Assembly: GCF_049846925.1 (NCBI RefSeq)
Contig: NZ_JBNCMT010000010.1
Span: forward strand, 89,577-153,576
Length of the DNA stretch: 64,000 nt
Direction: 5' to 3'
From: Brevibacillus_H sp049846925
GTDB taxonomy: Bacteria; Bacillota; Bacilli; Brevibacillales; Brevibacillaceae
The notes under the pieces were generated by a model. That model ran no database searches, was not told where the DNA came from, and saw only the letters and a program-made list of their open reading frames with translations. The position numbers and the translations under genes were made by a program. Shown in pieces: positions 1-7,636 of the stretch; within the stretch, counting starts at the first letter, position 1; every line of letters begins with the position of its first letter.

Positions 1-101
1 AATTGAAAAAACTCCGTGTACAAATTGATACCAGCATTCACGAATTGGAGAGGTTTCTTTCTGTTGTGAAAATTTTACAAGAAAAAGGAGAGTTCACATG
101 A
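1..101 (+). CDS. C-terminal fragment of an unidentified protein (5' end outside window)
   Basis: An open frame runs from base 3 to a TGA at 99-101 and gives about 32 residues, rich in Leu, Val, Glu and Lys and probably helical. Its stop overlaps the ATG of the next gene (ATGA at 98-101), which suggests translational coupling and one operon. A helical tail beside an NAD(P)H quinone reductase would fit a MerR-like or similar regulator, but that is only a guess. No domain can be recognised in this fragment. Confidence 0.55.
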   Translation, partial: LKKLRVQIDTSIHELERFLSVVKILQEKGEFT

Positions 102-673
102 ACTGTCTAATTGTGATAGCGCATCATAACCCTGCCAGCTATAACCATGCCATCCTTCAAACAGTCAAAGACGAGTTGACCGCATCTGGACATCAAGTAA
201 GAGTGCGAGATTTATATCAAATGAACTTCAACCCGAATCACATACCCATTCCAGGCACGGTGCCAACTGATATTGCTATAGAACAAGAGCATATCCGCTG
301 GGCAGAAAAAATGATTTTCATCTACCCAACCTGGTGGACGAACATGCCTGCGATTCTCAAAGGATACATTGATCGTGTCTTTACCTATGGATTTGCCTAT
401 CAGTTTGTAGACAACAAGCTGGTTGGACAGTTTGCAGACAAACAGATATTTTTATTTACTACTACGAACAACCGAGAAGAAGACTACCGAAGCTCAGGAA
501 TGCTTGCCAGTATGAGTCAGGTTGTCGATGAGGGAGTATTTCGCTTCTGCGGAGTACGCCATCTAACCCATACGTATCTCTCTCATATTCATGGGATTAC
601 GGATGCTGAACGCAGTGCCTTGTTAGATGAAGTAAAAGAATGTATTCGGCGAGAACTGCTCGTCATCACATAA
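98..673 (+). CDS. NAD(P)H dehydrogenase (quinone)-type flavoprotein
   Basis: A 191-residue flavodoxin-2 fold protein. Members move two electrons from NAD(P)H through FMN or FAD to quinones, azo dyes or nitro compounds in the cytosol. The N-terminus begins MNCLIVIAHHNPASYNHA, with the beta-strand and short Ser-containing loop that bind flavin phosphate. YPTWWTNMPAILKGYIDRVF (about 80-99) is the family signature around the isoalloxazine ring. Length is normal for the YwrO/KefF/MdaB group. The start overlaps the upstream stop and follows AAAAGGAGAG. The physiological substrate cannot be read from sequence. Confidence 0.85.
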   Translation: MNCLIVIAHHNPASYNHAILQTVKDELTASGHQVRVRDLYQMNFNPNHIPIPGTVPTDIAIEQEHIRWAEKMIFIYPTWWTNMPAILKGYIDRVFTYGFAYQFVDNKLVGQFADKQIFLFTTTNNREEDYRSSGMLASMSQVVDEGVFRFCGVRHLTHTYLSHIHGITDAERSALLDEVKECIRRELLVIT

Positions 674-690
674 GTAAACCAAAACTTATA

Positions 691-734
691 AAGCCACAGG
701 AACGGAATTACCGTCTCTGTGGCTTTCTTTTTTG
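691..734 (+). terminator. Intrinsic terminator after the quinone reductase
   Basis: AAGCCACAG (691-699) pairs with CTGTGGCTT (717-725), followed by a T-rich run to 732. It lies between convergent genes and may also slow transcription from the other side. Confidence 0.8.
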
Positions 735-747
735 CAGGAATCAAGAA

Positions 748-1575
748 TTAAAAATCAATATGATCCGGGTCTGGGCCAAAACGTTTATTTTGGTTTAAAC
801 CAGAAATTCTCTCCATGTCATCTGCACTAAGCTCGAAATCAAAAACATTCGAATTCTCAATGATACGGCTCTCGGTAATGGACTTAGGGATCGTGACTAC
901 GCCATTTTGTAAATCCCAGCGAAGGACAATTTGTGCAGGAGATTTGCCGTATTTTTTGCCTAGCTCATGCAATAGTGGAATGTCGAGATTTCCTTGCATG
1001 AGAGGGCTCCATGCTTCCAGTTGAATCTCATTTTTCTTGCAGAATGTCAGAAGCTCATCCTGAGTAAGTAATGGATGGTATTCTACCTGATTTAACATCG
1101 GCTTTACTTGGCAATCGGCAAGGATATCCTCGAGGTGATGAATCTTGAAGTTACTAACCCCAATCGCACGAACCAAACCATCGCTATAAAGCTTCTCCAA
1201 TGCTTTCCATGTTTCTGTGTATTTTCCTACTACTGGCCAGTGAATCAGATACAGATCGAAATACTCCACGCCCACTTTGCAACGGCTTTCTTCAAATGCT
1301 GCCAGAGTGCTTTCGTAGCCTTGGTCAGAGTTCCATACCTTGGTGGTAATAAACAATTCCTCACGAGGAACGCCTGATTCCTTGATGGCTTTCCCGACAC
1401 CTTCTTCATTTTTATAGATGGCAGCCGTATCAATACTGCGATAGCCGGCTTTTATTGCTGCCTTTACCGAATTCTCTACATCATTTCCTTCGCTTACTCT
1501 CCAAACGCCGAGGCCGAGCCACGGCATTTTAACTCCATTATGTAAAGTAGTAGTATCTGAAATTTTGGTAGTCAC
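748..1575 (-). CDS. Aldo/keto reductase
   Basis: A 275-residue NADPH-dependent aldo/keto reductase of the (beta/alpha)8 type, close to Bacillus YvgN/YtbE and 2,5-diketo-gluconate reductases, reducing aldehydes such as methylglyoxal in the cytosol. Visible landmarks are GYRSIDTAAIYKNEEGVGKA with catalytic Asp and Tyr (about 45-64), the Lys in FITTKVWN, the His in YLIHWPV, IGVSNF, and the cofactor-phosphate motif IPKS. The start is GTG at 1575, preceded by AAGGAGGA. It is convergent with the quinone reductase and stands alone. The exact substrate is not predictable. Confidence 0.9.
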   Translation of the reverse strand: MTTKISDTTTLHNGVKMPWLGLGVWRVSEGNDVENSVKAAIKAGYRSIDTAAIYKNEEGVGKAIKESGVPREELFITTKVWNSDQGYESTLAAFEESRCKVGVEYFDLYLIHWPVVGKYTETWKALEKLYSDGLVRAIGVSNFKIHHLEDILADCQVKPMLNQVEYHPLLTQDELLTFCKKNEIQLEAWSPLMQGNLDIPLLHELGKKYGKSPAQIVLRWDLQNGVVTIPKSITESRIIENSNVFDFELSADDMERISGLNQNKRFGPDPDHIDF

Positions 1576-1661
1576 AATACAATCCTCCTTAAACGATAGA
1601 TTTGTTAGTTACTTACACTTCCTCATTTTACCACACTTCTAGTTGAAAGAAAGTAAATCAA

Positions 1662-1703
1662 TTTAAAAAAGTGAAAGCTGTTGACCAAAAAGATCAACAG
1701 CTT
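1662..1703 (-). terminator. Intrinsic terminator of glnS
   Basis: On the minus strand AAGCTGTTGA and TCAACAGCTT (1694-1703 and 1675-1684) form a 10-bp stem, followed by CTTTCACTTTTTT. Confidence 0.75.
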
Positions 1704-1719
1704 ATCATATGCAAACCTC

Positions 1720-3372
1720 TTAAATTTCAAATGAACTTTTTAACGACACAATTCGGTTAAACACTAACTTGTCTGCCGTAGTAACCTTCGGATCTACATT
1801 GAAGTATCCGTGACGGAAGAATTGGAACTTGTCATGAGCCTTGGAATCCTTCATGTTTGGCTCTACAAATCCATGTTGGATCTCCAGTGAATTCGGATTG
1901 ACATGGTCCAGGAAGGTTTCTCCCTCTTCTTCCTTCGCATCGAGGATTAACGGTTCGTATAGACGGAATTCAGCCGCTACTGCTTGGCTTGCTTCCACCC
2001 AGTGAAGCGTTCCTTTTACTTTGCGACCCGTGAAGCCTGAGCCGCTCTTCGTTTCAGGGTCGTATGTGCAGTGAAGCTCAACCACATTGCCTTCCGCATC
2101 TTTGATGACCTCATTGCATTTGATGAAATACGCATGCTTGAGACGAACTTCATTACCAGGGAAAAGGCGGAAATACTTCGCAGGCGGATTTTCCATGAAA
2201 TCGTCTTGCTCTACATATATCTCCCGGGAGAACGGAATTTGTCTTGTTCCCATCTCTGGGTTCTCCGGGTTAATTTCTGCATCCAGCATCTCTACTTGGC
2301 CTTCTGGATAATTCGTAATGACGACTTTCAGTGGTCGAAGTACAGCCATCGTACGAGGTGCTTTCAATTTGAGATCCTCACGAATGAAGTGTTCCAACAT
2401 TCTCTCGTCTACTACGCTATAGGCGCGAGCTACTCCGATTTCACGGCAGAAGTTGCGAATCGCTTCTGGAGTGTATCCTTTGCGACGCAATCCGGAGATG
2501 GTAGGCATACGAGGGTCATCCCATCCATCCACATAGTTCTCATCGACCAATTGTTTCAATTTACGCTTGCTCATAACGGTATTGGTGATATTCAGACGAG
2601 CAAACTCGTATTGATGCGGTACACTCACTGTCTCACACTCACGAATCACCCAATCATAAAACGGGCGTTGATCCTCGAATTCCAGGGTACAGATCGAATG
2701 CGTAACCCCTTCGATCGCATCTTCCAACGGATGAGCAAAGGCGTACATCGGATAAATGCACCATTTGTCACCAGTATTATGGTGAGTGGCATGGGCAATA
2801 CGGTAAATGACCGGGTCCCGTAAATTGATATTCGGGGAAGCCATGTCGATTTTGGCACGAAGCACTTTTTCACCGTCTTTAAATTCGCCCTTGCGCATAC
2901 GTGCGAACAAATCCAGATTTTCTTCTACTGAGCGATTGCGGTGTGGGCTATCTTTACCCGGCTCGGTCAATGTACCACGAGTTTCTCTGATTTCGTCCGC
3001 AGATAAATCATCTACGTAGGCTTTGCCTTTTTTAATAAGAAGAACGGCTTTATCGTACATCTCTTCGAAATAATCGGAGGCAAAGAACAAACCGTCCCAA
3101 TCAAACCCCAACCATTTCACATCTTCTTTGATTGATTCAACGTACTCCACATCTTCTTTCAGCGGGTTCGTATCATCAAAACGCAAATTTGTTTTCCCTT
3201 TGAACTCATCCGCCACTTCAAAATTCAGGCAAATGGATTTGGCATGTCCGATATGTAGGTATCCGTTAGGCTCCGGCGGGAAGCGAGTAACGATCGTATC
3301 TACCTTCCCGGACTTCAGGTCTTCTGCAATGATATTTTTTATAAAATTGGATGAAGCCGATTTGTTTTCCAC
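1720..3372 (-). CDS. glnS: Glutaminyl-tRNA synthetase
   Basis: Charges tRNA-Gln directly with glutamine in the cytosol. The protein is a full-length class I synthetase of about 550 residues. The HIGH region reads PPEPNGYLHIGHAKSICLNF, the GlnRS form rather than the bacterial GluRS form. The KMSKS-equivalent is VMSKRKL, and the C-terminal two-barrel anticodon-binding region is present (GFTGRKVKGTLHWV and beyond). I prefer GTG at 3372 because AGAAAGG then sits 8 bases upstream; the TTG at 3381 abuts the ribosome site. Most Firmicutes lack this enzyme and use GluRS plus GatCAB, so acquisition by transfer is plausible. A hairpin lies in the leader. Confidence 0.95.
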   Translation of the reverse strand: MENKSASSNFIKNIIAEDLKSGKVDTIVTRFPPEPNGYLHIGHAKSICLNFEVADEFKGKTNLRFDDTNPLKEDVEYVESIKEDVKWLGFDWDGLFFASDYFEEMYDKAVLLIKKGKAYVDDLSADEIRETRGTLTEPGKDSPHRNRSVEENLDLFARMRKGEFKDGEKVLRAKIDMASPNINLRDPVIYRIAHATHHNTGDKWCIYPMYAFAHPLEDAIEGVTHSICTLEFEDQRPFYDWVIRECETVSVPHQYEFARLNITNTVMSKRKLKQLVDENYVDGWDDPRMPTISGLRRKGYTPEAIRNFCREIGVARAYSVVDERMLEHFIREDLKLKAPRTMAVLRPLKVVITNYPEGQVEMLDAEINPENPEMGTRQIPFSREIYVEQDDFMENPPAKYFRLFPGNEVRLKHAYFIKCNEVIKDAEGNVVELHCTYDPETKSGSGFTGRKVKGTLHWVEASQAVAAEFRLYEPLILDAKEEEGETFLDHVNPNSLEIQHGFVEPNMKDSKAHDKFQFFRHGYFNVDPKVTTADKLVFNRIVSLKSSFEI

Positions 3373-3400
3373 TGATATCAACCTTTCTCAACTGAAAACT

Positions 3401-3432
3401 GGCATCCACGCGTCAATCTCAACGCAGATGCC
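3401..3432 (-). promoter_or_regulatory. Hairpin in the glnS leader
   Basis: GGCATC-TGCGT and ACGCG-TG-GATGCC form an imperfect 11-bp hairpin ending about 28 nt before the GTG start. No T-run follows and no T-box sequence is visible, so it looks like a structured leader rather than a terminator. Confidence 0.4.
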
Positions 3433-3487
3433 CTCTCTAACAGTCTGATTATCTTGTATTCAATAATACTGATTACCTAGCAAGGTT

Positions 3488-3811
3488 TCAACCTGTCGTC
3501 TGTCTCTGCAGGGCAATACGGTAAGGAAACAAGGTAGCTGTCATGACTTTGTGCTTGACTGCCGGGTCATTTTCCATGATATTTCTTGCCTCTTCCTCCG
3601 AATCTACCTCTAAAATTACGATACCAAATGTGTTTTCATCCATTGTAAGAGTTCTCCCCGCCAGCACAACTTTTCCTTCCTCTGTTAATCCCTTCAGGAC
3701 AGCAAAATGGTCCCCTACGATTCGTTCGTCTTCATTCGTCCAATTGGATTGCTCGAACAAGTGTGGGACCAGCTTTAAAACGTATATGAACTGTTTCTTC
3801 TGTTCTTCCAT
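3488..3811 (-). CDS. YciI family protein
   Basis: A 107-residue protein of the YciI-like alpha+beta ferredoxin-fold family. The central part (about 25-95) holds the characteristic HFAVLKGLTEEGKVVLAGRT and the DSEEEARNIMENDPAV stretch. In the family a conserved His/Asp pair lies at a possible active site, but the reaction is not established. The ATG at 3811 follows AGAGG at good distance. It stands alone behind glnS with no obvious partner. Confidence 0.8.
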   Translation of the reverse strand: MEEQKKQFIYVLKLVPHLFEQSNWTNEDERIVGDHFAVLKGLTEEGKVVLAGRTLTMDENTFGIVILEVDSEEEARNIMENDPAVKHKVMTATLFPYRIALQRQTTG

Positions 3812-3985
3812 TCCGATGCCTCTTTTCTAGTGGTTCATCATTAATATGACAAAACACCCGATTGGTTAGTTACAGAATAGTACACAAACAACACCGAAGA
3901 AAAGTCGAACGATTTCAATATTTTCAAGTTATTTACCTTAATTAAAATCAATATTATCGATATGAATATGACTGCGTGCAATTTT

Positions 3986-4000
3986 TTGCGCATAACGCAA
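3986..4000. repeat. Short inverted repeat upstream of the ATPase/2-oxoacid oxidoreductase operon
   Basis: TTGCGcataaCGCAA lies in the roughly 300-base AT-rich gap (3812-4119) before the operon. It could be a regulator site, but no known consensus matches. I see no credible gene in the gap. Confidence 0.3.
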
Positions 4001-4119
4001 CATTTTGCATAGTATTTTAGTTTATGACCCTTTCTTTTCCTCATTTTTTTCACGATTGGTTGATTGGCAAAAGAGTTGCATTAGTAATTCGATGGTGGAA
4101 GAACAAAGGGGTTATGCAC

Positions 4120-4812
4120 ATGCTTGACAGACAAACCAATCAATCGTTATCCAGAATTACAATCATCACCGGTCATTATGGGTGTGGCAAGACAGAATTA
4201 GCGATTAACTTGGCGAGAACTTCTCGTGCAGCCGGCAATCAGGTTGCAATTGCTGATTTGGATGTGATTAACCCCTATTTTCGTTCAAGGGAAATGAACC
4301 ATGTGTTCGAAAACGAGGGGATAATCGTTATTGCTCCCAAAGGTGAGCTGGCCACTTCTGACCTGCCAGTCGTTTCCGGGGAAATATATCGATACATCGA
4401 CGATCCATCCTTTCATCTGATTATTGACGTAGGTGGCGATCGGGACGGAGCATTAGCAACTGGACAGTATGCACCACAACTGCAATCACATCAGCCAGAC
4501 GTTTTGTTTACTGTTAATGCAAACCGACCTGTAATCAGTCACGTAGAAGGTATTGTTGAAAACGTTTCCAAAATTCAAAAGTCACTTCGCCTTCCCATTA
4601 CTGGATTCGTGAATACGACGAACTTGGGGTCGGAGACGACTTGGGATGATATTGAAAGGGGCTTACAAGTTACTGAGGCTGCATCCGAACAACTCAAGAT
4701 ACCATTTCTCTTCAGTTGTGTTGTCTCATCTTTAGCTAATCAAGCAAAAGAAACTTATCCAAACCACGATTGGTTCGAGATTGAACGTTATATGAAGTTG
4801 CCGTGGGAGTAG
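4120..4812 (+). CDS. MinD/ParA-like P-loop ATPase linked to 2-oxoacid:ferredoxin oxidoreductase
   Basis: About 230 residues of the SIMIBI P-loop NTPase type. The Walker A is GHYGCGKTELA (about 18-28), followed by VAIADLDVINPYFRSRE resembling the switch I region of MinD/CooC-type ATPases, and IIDVGGDRDGALA as the Walker B/switch II region. I choose ATG at 4120: AAAGGGG ends 8 bases before it, whereas an ATG at 4114 is too close and the longer frame from 4024 has no ribosome site. It leads the operon and is 21 bases before the ferredoxin gene. It may help assemble or load cofactors for the oxidoreductase; that is inference from context. Confidence 0.75.
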   Translation: MLDRQTNQSLSRITIITGHYGCGKTELAINLARTSRAAGNQVAIADLDVINPYFRSREMNHVFENEGIIVIAPKGELATSDLPVVSGEIYRYIDDPSFHLIIDVGGDRDGALATGQYAPQLQSHQPDVLFTVNANRPVISHVEGIVENVSKIQKSLRLPITGFVNTTNLGSETTWDDIERGLQVTEAASEQLKIPFLFSCVVSSLANQAKETYPNHDWFEIERYMKLPWE

Positions 4813-4833
4813 AATCCGCAGGGAGGGTTATTC

Positions 4834-5070
4834 ATGCAAGAATCCAAGGTGTTATTTAAAGAAGAAATATGCAAGGGTTGCGGACTGTGCGTTTCTGTCT
4901 GTCCCGTATCAATTATTTCGTTAGCTGATTCCATTAACGGAAAAGGCTATCATCCTGCACAAGTAGCTGATCAAGAGAAATGCATCTCCTGTACCTTCTG
5001 TGCAATCGTATGCCCTGACTCGGTCATAACTGTATTCCGACCTGTCAAACAATCCAAAATTACAGCGTAG
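4834..5070 (+). CDS. 4Fe-4S ferredoxin subunit of 2-oxoacid oxidoreductase (delta/KorD-like)
   Basis: A 78-residue two-cluster ferredoxin. The first cluster motif is CKGCGLCVSVCP and the second is CISCTFCAIVCP, each CxxCxxCxxxCP, about 35 residues apart. It should carry electrons from the thiamine-dependent alpha/beta core to external ferredoxin or another acceptor. GGGAGGG precedes the ATG. It is second in the operon and 21 bases before the alpha subunit, which matches the delta-alpha-beta-gamma order of four-subunit enzymes. Confidence 0.9.
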   Translation: MQESKVLFKEEICKGCGLCVSVCPVSIISLADSINGKGYHPAQVADQEKCISCTFCAIVCPDSVITVFRPVKQSKITA

Positions 5071-5091
5071 CAAAGAGGGGGGACTCCACAC

Positions 5092-6156
5092 ATGGCAAAG
5101 GTATTAATGAAAGGCAATGAAGTATTAGGTGAAGCAGCCGTTCAAGCAGGCTGTAAATATTTTTTCGGTTACCCGATTACTCCCCAGAATGAACTGGTTT
5201 CCTATATGGCGGAGCGTCTGCCAGAAGTAGGCGGAGCTTTCGTACAAGCTGAAAGTGAAGTTGCAGCGATCAATATGGTGTACGGTGCTGCAAGTGCAGG
5301 CGTTCGTGTAATGACTTCCTCTTCAAGTCCGGGAGTCAGCTTGATGCAAGAGGGAATTTCCTATTTGGCAGGGGCCGAGCTTCCAGCCGTTATCTGTAAT
5401 ATGATGCGTGGGGGCCCTGGCTTGGGTACGATCCAACCAGCTCAATCCGACTACTTCCAAGCGGTAAAAGGCGGTGGGCATGGTGATTACCGTCTCCCTG
5501 TTCTTGCTCCGGCAAGTCTCCAAGAGATGGTTGATCTGATGGCAGATGCTTTTGACATAGCCGATCAATATCGTACACCTGTCATGCTATTAGGTGATGG
5601 AATGATGGGTCAAATGATGGAGCCTGTTGAATTCAAAGAGCGTCCGAAAAAAGAGCTCCCTGAAAAAACATGGGCAACCAATGGTGTAAAAGGAGACGGA
5701 CCTGCTAAATCGGTAACCTCTCTGTTCCTTGATCCGGAAGATTTAGAAAGACATAATGAACACTTGGATGCAAAGTTCAAGCAAATTGAGGCAAACGAAG
5801 TCCGTTTCGAGTCTTATCTCACGGAAGACGCTGATGTGATCCTGGTTGCTTACGGAACCATGGCTCGTATCGTGAAGAATGTCGTAAATAAAGCTCGTCA
5901 AAATGGTCTGAAAGCAGGACTTATTCGTCCGATCAGCTTGTGGCCGTTTCCTCAACAACCATTTACAGATACAGTAGGCCATGTAAAAGCATACCTCACC
6001 GTTGAGATGAGCACAGGTCAAATGATTGAAGATGTCAGACTCGCAGTAAACGGCAAAAAACCTGTTTACTTCAACGGTCGTGCCGGTGGTATGGTACCTA
6101 CACAAGACAGCATCTTGAAATCGGTAGAGCAAATTCTTGAGGGGGTAATGGCATGA
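5092..6156 (+). CDS. 2-oxoacid:ferredoxin oxidoreductase alpha subunit (VorB/KorA-like)
   Basis: 354 residues matching the alpha subunit of 2-oxoisovalerate or 2-oxoglutarate ferredoxin oxidoreductases, which oxidatively decarboxylate 2-oxoacids to acyl-CoA. The N-terminal KGNEVLGEAAVQAG then FFGYPITPQNE is the classic pyrimidine-binding start. AESEVAAINMVYGAASAGVR follows and contains the Glu that activates thiamine diphosphate; GGPGLGTIQPAQSDY lies about 105-120. The VorB-type spelling slightly favours branched-chain 2-oxoacids, but 2-oxoglutarate is possible. The ATG follows AAGAGGGGGG. The stop overlaps the beta start by 4 bases. Confidence 0.9.
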   Translation: MAKVLMKGNEVLGEAAVQAGCKYFFGYPITPQNELVSYMAERLPEVGGAFVQAESEVAAINMVYGAASAGVRVMTSSSSPGVSLMQEGISYLAGAELPAVICNMMRGGPGLGTIQPAQSDYFQAVKGGGHGDYRLPVLAPASLQEMVDLMADAFDIADQYRTPVMLLGDGMMGQMMEPVEFKERPKKELPEKTWATNGVKGDGPAKSVTSLFLDPEDLERHNEHLDAKFKQIEANEVRFESYLTEDADVILVAYGTMARIVKNVVNKARQNGLKAGLIRPISLWPFPQQPFTDTVGHVKAYLTVEMSTGQMIEDVRLAVNGKKPVYFNGRAGGMVPTQDSILKSVEQILEGVMA

Positions 6157-6920
6157 GCACATCTACAACTACCATGCAGCCTGTTTTCACCAGAACAACT
6201 GGACTGAAAGAAAAGGAAACCCATTACTGCCCAGGCTGTACACACGGAATCGTTCACCGCATGGTGGGTGAAGTGTTAGAAGAAATGGGCGTTTTGGAGG
6301 AAACCGTTGGGGTTGCTTCTGTTGGCTGTTCTGTACTTTCTTATGAATACTTTAACGTCGACATGACGCAAGCGCCTCATGGTCGTGCACCAGCCGTTGC
6401 CACTGGCGTGAAACGTGTATTGCCGGATCGAATTGTGTTCACCTATCAGGGTGACGGAGACCTAGCTTCCATCGGTATGGGTGAAATCGTCCATGCTGCT
6501 GCGAGAGGCGAAAATATCACCGTAATCTTCTGTAACAACGCCATCTACGGAATGACTGGCGGACAAATGGCTCCTACAAGCTTGATCGGTCAAAAAACAA
6601 CTACCACTCCAGGCGGACGTTCTGCTCAGGCACAAGGTGCTCCGATTCGTGTAGCTGAAATGTTGGCAACATTAGATAGCGTGGCTTACATCGAACGGGT
6701 ATCCACACATGACGTGAAAAATCTGCGCAAAACCAAACAAGCTCTGCGCAAAGCTTTTGAAACCCAACGTCAAGGACTTGGCTTCTCACTCATTGAGATT
6801 CTCTCTACCTGTCCAACCAACTGGGGCTACAGCCCGGAAGAATCTCTCACATGGGTTAACGATAATATGATTCCTGTTTATCCATTAGGTGTTTTCAAAG
6901 ACAAAGAAGGGGTGAAGTAG
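6153..6920 (+). CDS. 2-oxoacid:ferredoxin oxidoreductase beta subunit (thiamine diphosphate-binding)
   Basis: 255 residues forming the thiamine-diphosphate-binding half of the enzyme. HYCPGCTHGI carries the cysteines seen near the N-terminus of beta subunits. The diphosphate-Mg motif is GDGDLASIGMGEIVHAAARG (about 94-113), followed by FCNNAIYGMTGGQMAPTS, whose NNxxYGMTGGQ is typical. It is coupled to alpha by ATGA overlap and directly abuts gamma. Together with alpha, gamma and the ferredoxin it should form a complete complex. Confidence 0.92.
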   Translation: MSTSTTTMQPVFTRTTGLKEKETHYCPGCTHGIVHRMVGEVLEEMGVLEETVGVASVGCSVLSYEYFNVDMTQAPHGRAPAVATGVKRVLPDRIVFTYQGDGDLASIGMGEIVHAAARGENITVIFCNNAIYGMTGGQMAPTSLIGQKTTTTPGGRSAQAQGAPIRVAEMLATLDSVAYIERVSTHDVKNLRKTKQALRKAFETQRQGLGFSLIEILSTCPTNWGYSPEESLTWVNDNMIPVYPLGVFKDKEGVK

Positions 6921-7481
6921 ATGTTACATGAAGTTGTACTCGCTGGCTTTGGCGGTCAAGGTGTAATGTCGATGGGGCAGTTATTGGCTTATGCTGGAAT
7001 GCTTCAAGACTATCATGTCTCCTGGTTACCTTCTTATGGACCTGAACAAAGAGGTGGAACAGCCAACTGTGCGGTGATCATTTCTGATGAACCAGTTGGA
7101 GCACCTGTCGTAAATCACCCTACCGCTGCGATTGTGCTGAACAATCCTTCTTTTGACAAGTTTGAACCGACAGTTTTGCCTGATGGCATCCTGATCGTAA
7201 ACTCAGCTTTGATTGATCGCAAATCGACTCGCACTGATATTCAAGTGATTGAGATTCCTGCGAACGACATCGCTGCACAACTCGGAAATACGCAAATTGC
7301 GAACATGATTTTGCTGGGAGCTTTTATCGAATTGACCAAAGCTGTCTCCATTGATGCCATTTTGGAGTCACTGAAAAAAGTACTCCCTGAACGCAGACAT
7401 CACTTGATTCCTTTGAACAAACAAGCTCTGGAAAAAGGTGCGGAACTCTGCAGGGAGCATTTGTTGCAAGCAGCAATCTAA
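6921..7481 (+). CDS. 2-oxoacid:ferredoxin oxidoreductase gamma subunit
   Basis: 186 residues of the 2-oxoacid:acceptor oxidoreductase gamma family. AGFGGQGVMSMGQLLAYAG (about 8-26) is the glycine-rich start, followed by SYGPEQRGGTANCAVIISD, the RGG motif of the family. The gene begins on the base after the beta stop, so it is translationally coupled, and AAGGGGTGA precedes it. It is last in the five-gene operon and followed by a terminator. Confidence 0.92.
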   Translation: MLHEVVLAGFGGQGVMSMGQLLAYAGMLQDYHVSWLPSYGPEQRGGTANCAVIISDEPVGAPVVNHPTAAIVLNNPSFDKFEPTVLPDGILIVNSALIDRKSTRTDIQVIEIPANDIAAQLGNTQIANMILLGAFIELTKAVSIDAILESLKKVLPERRHHLIPLNKQALEKGAELCREHLLQAAI

Positions 7482-7499
7482 CAGATGTACTGAAATTAT

Positions 7500-7542
7500 C
7501 GACCCCACTTCACATCGATTGGAGTAGGGGTCTTTCATTTTA
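7500..7542 (+). terminator. Terminator of the 2-oxoacid oxidoreductase operon
   Basis: GACCCCACT (7501-7509) pairs with AGTAGGGGTC (7523-7532, with one bulge), followed by TTTCATTTTATT. Confidence 0.8.
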
Positions 7543-7636
7543 TTCCCTGCAATTTGTAATTAACTCATCTCCGCAGGAAATACTATCTGGGATTATGAAG
7601 AGGTATGAGTGTCCGAAAAAGGGGAGACATGCAGCT

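Noticed and set aside
2071..2823. 250-residue plus-strand frame antisense to glnS
   Set aside because: It is the mirror frame of a strongly supported gene and has no recognisable domain or ribosome site.
3382..3487. T-box in front of glnS
   Set aside because: The conserved AGGGTGGNACCGCG-type sequence is missing; only a hairpin is seen.
3841..4053. 70-residue minus-strand frame in the gap before the ATPase operon
   Set aside because: It opens inside a long AT-rich gap, has no ribosome site and reads as low-complexity Lys/Ile sequence.
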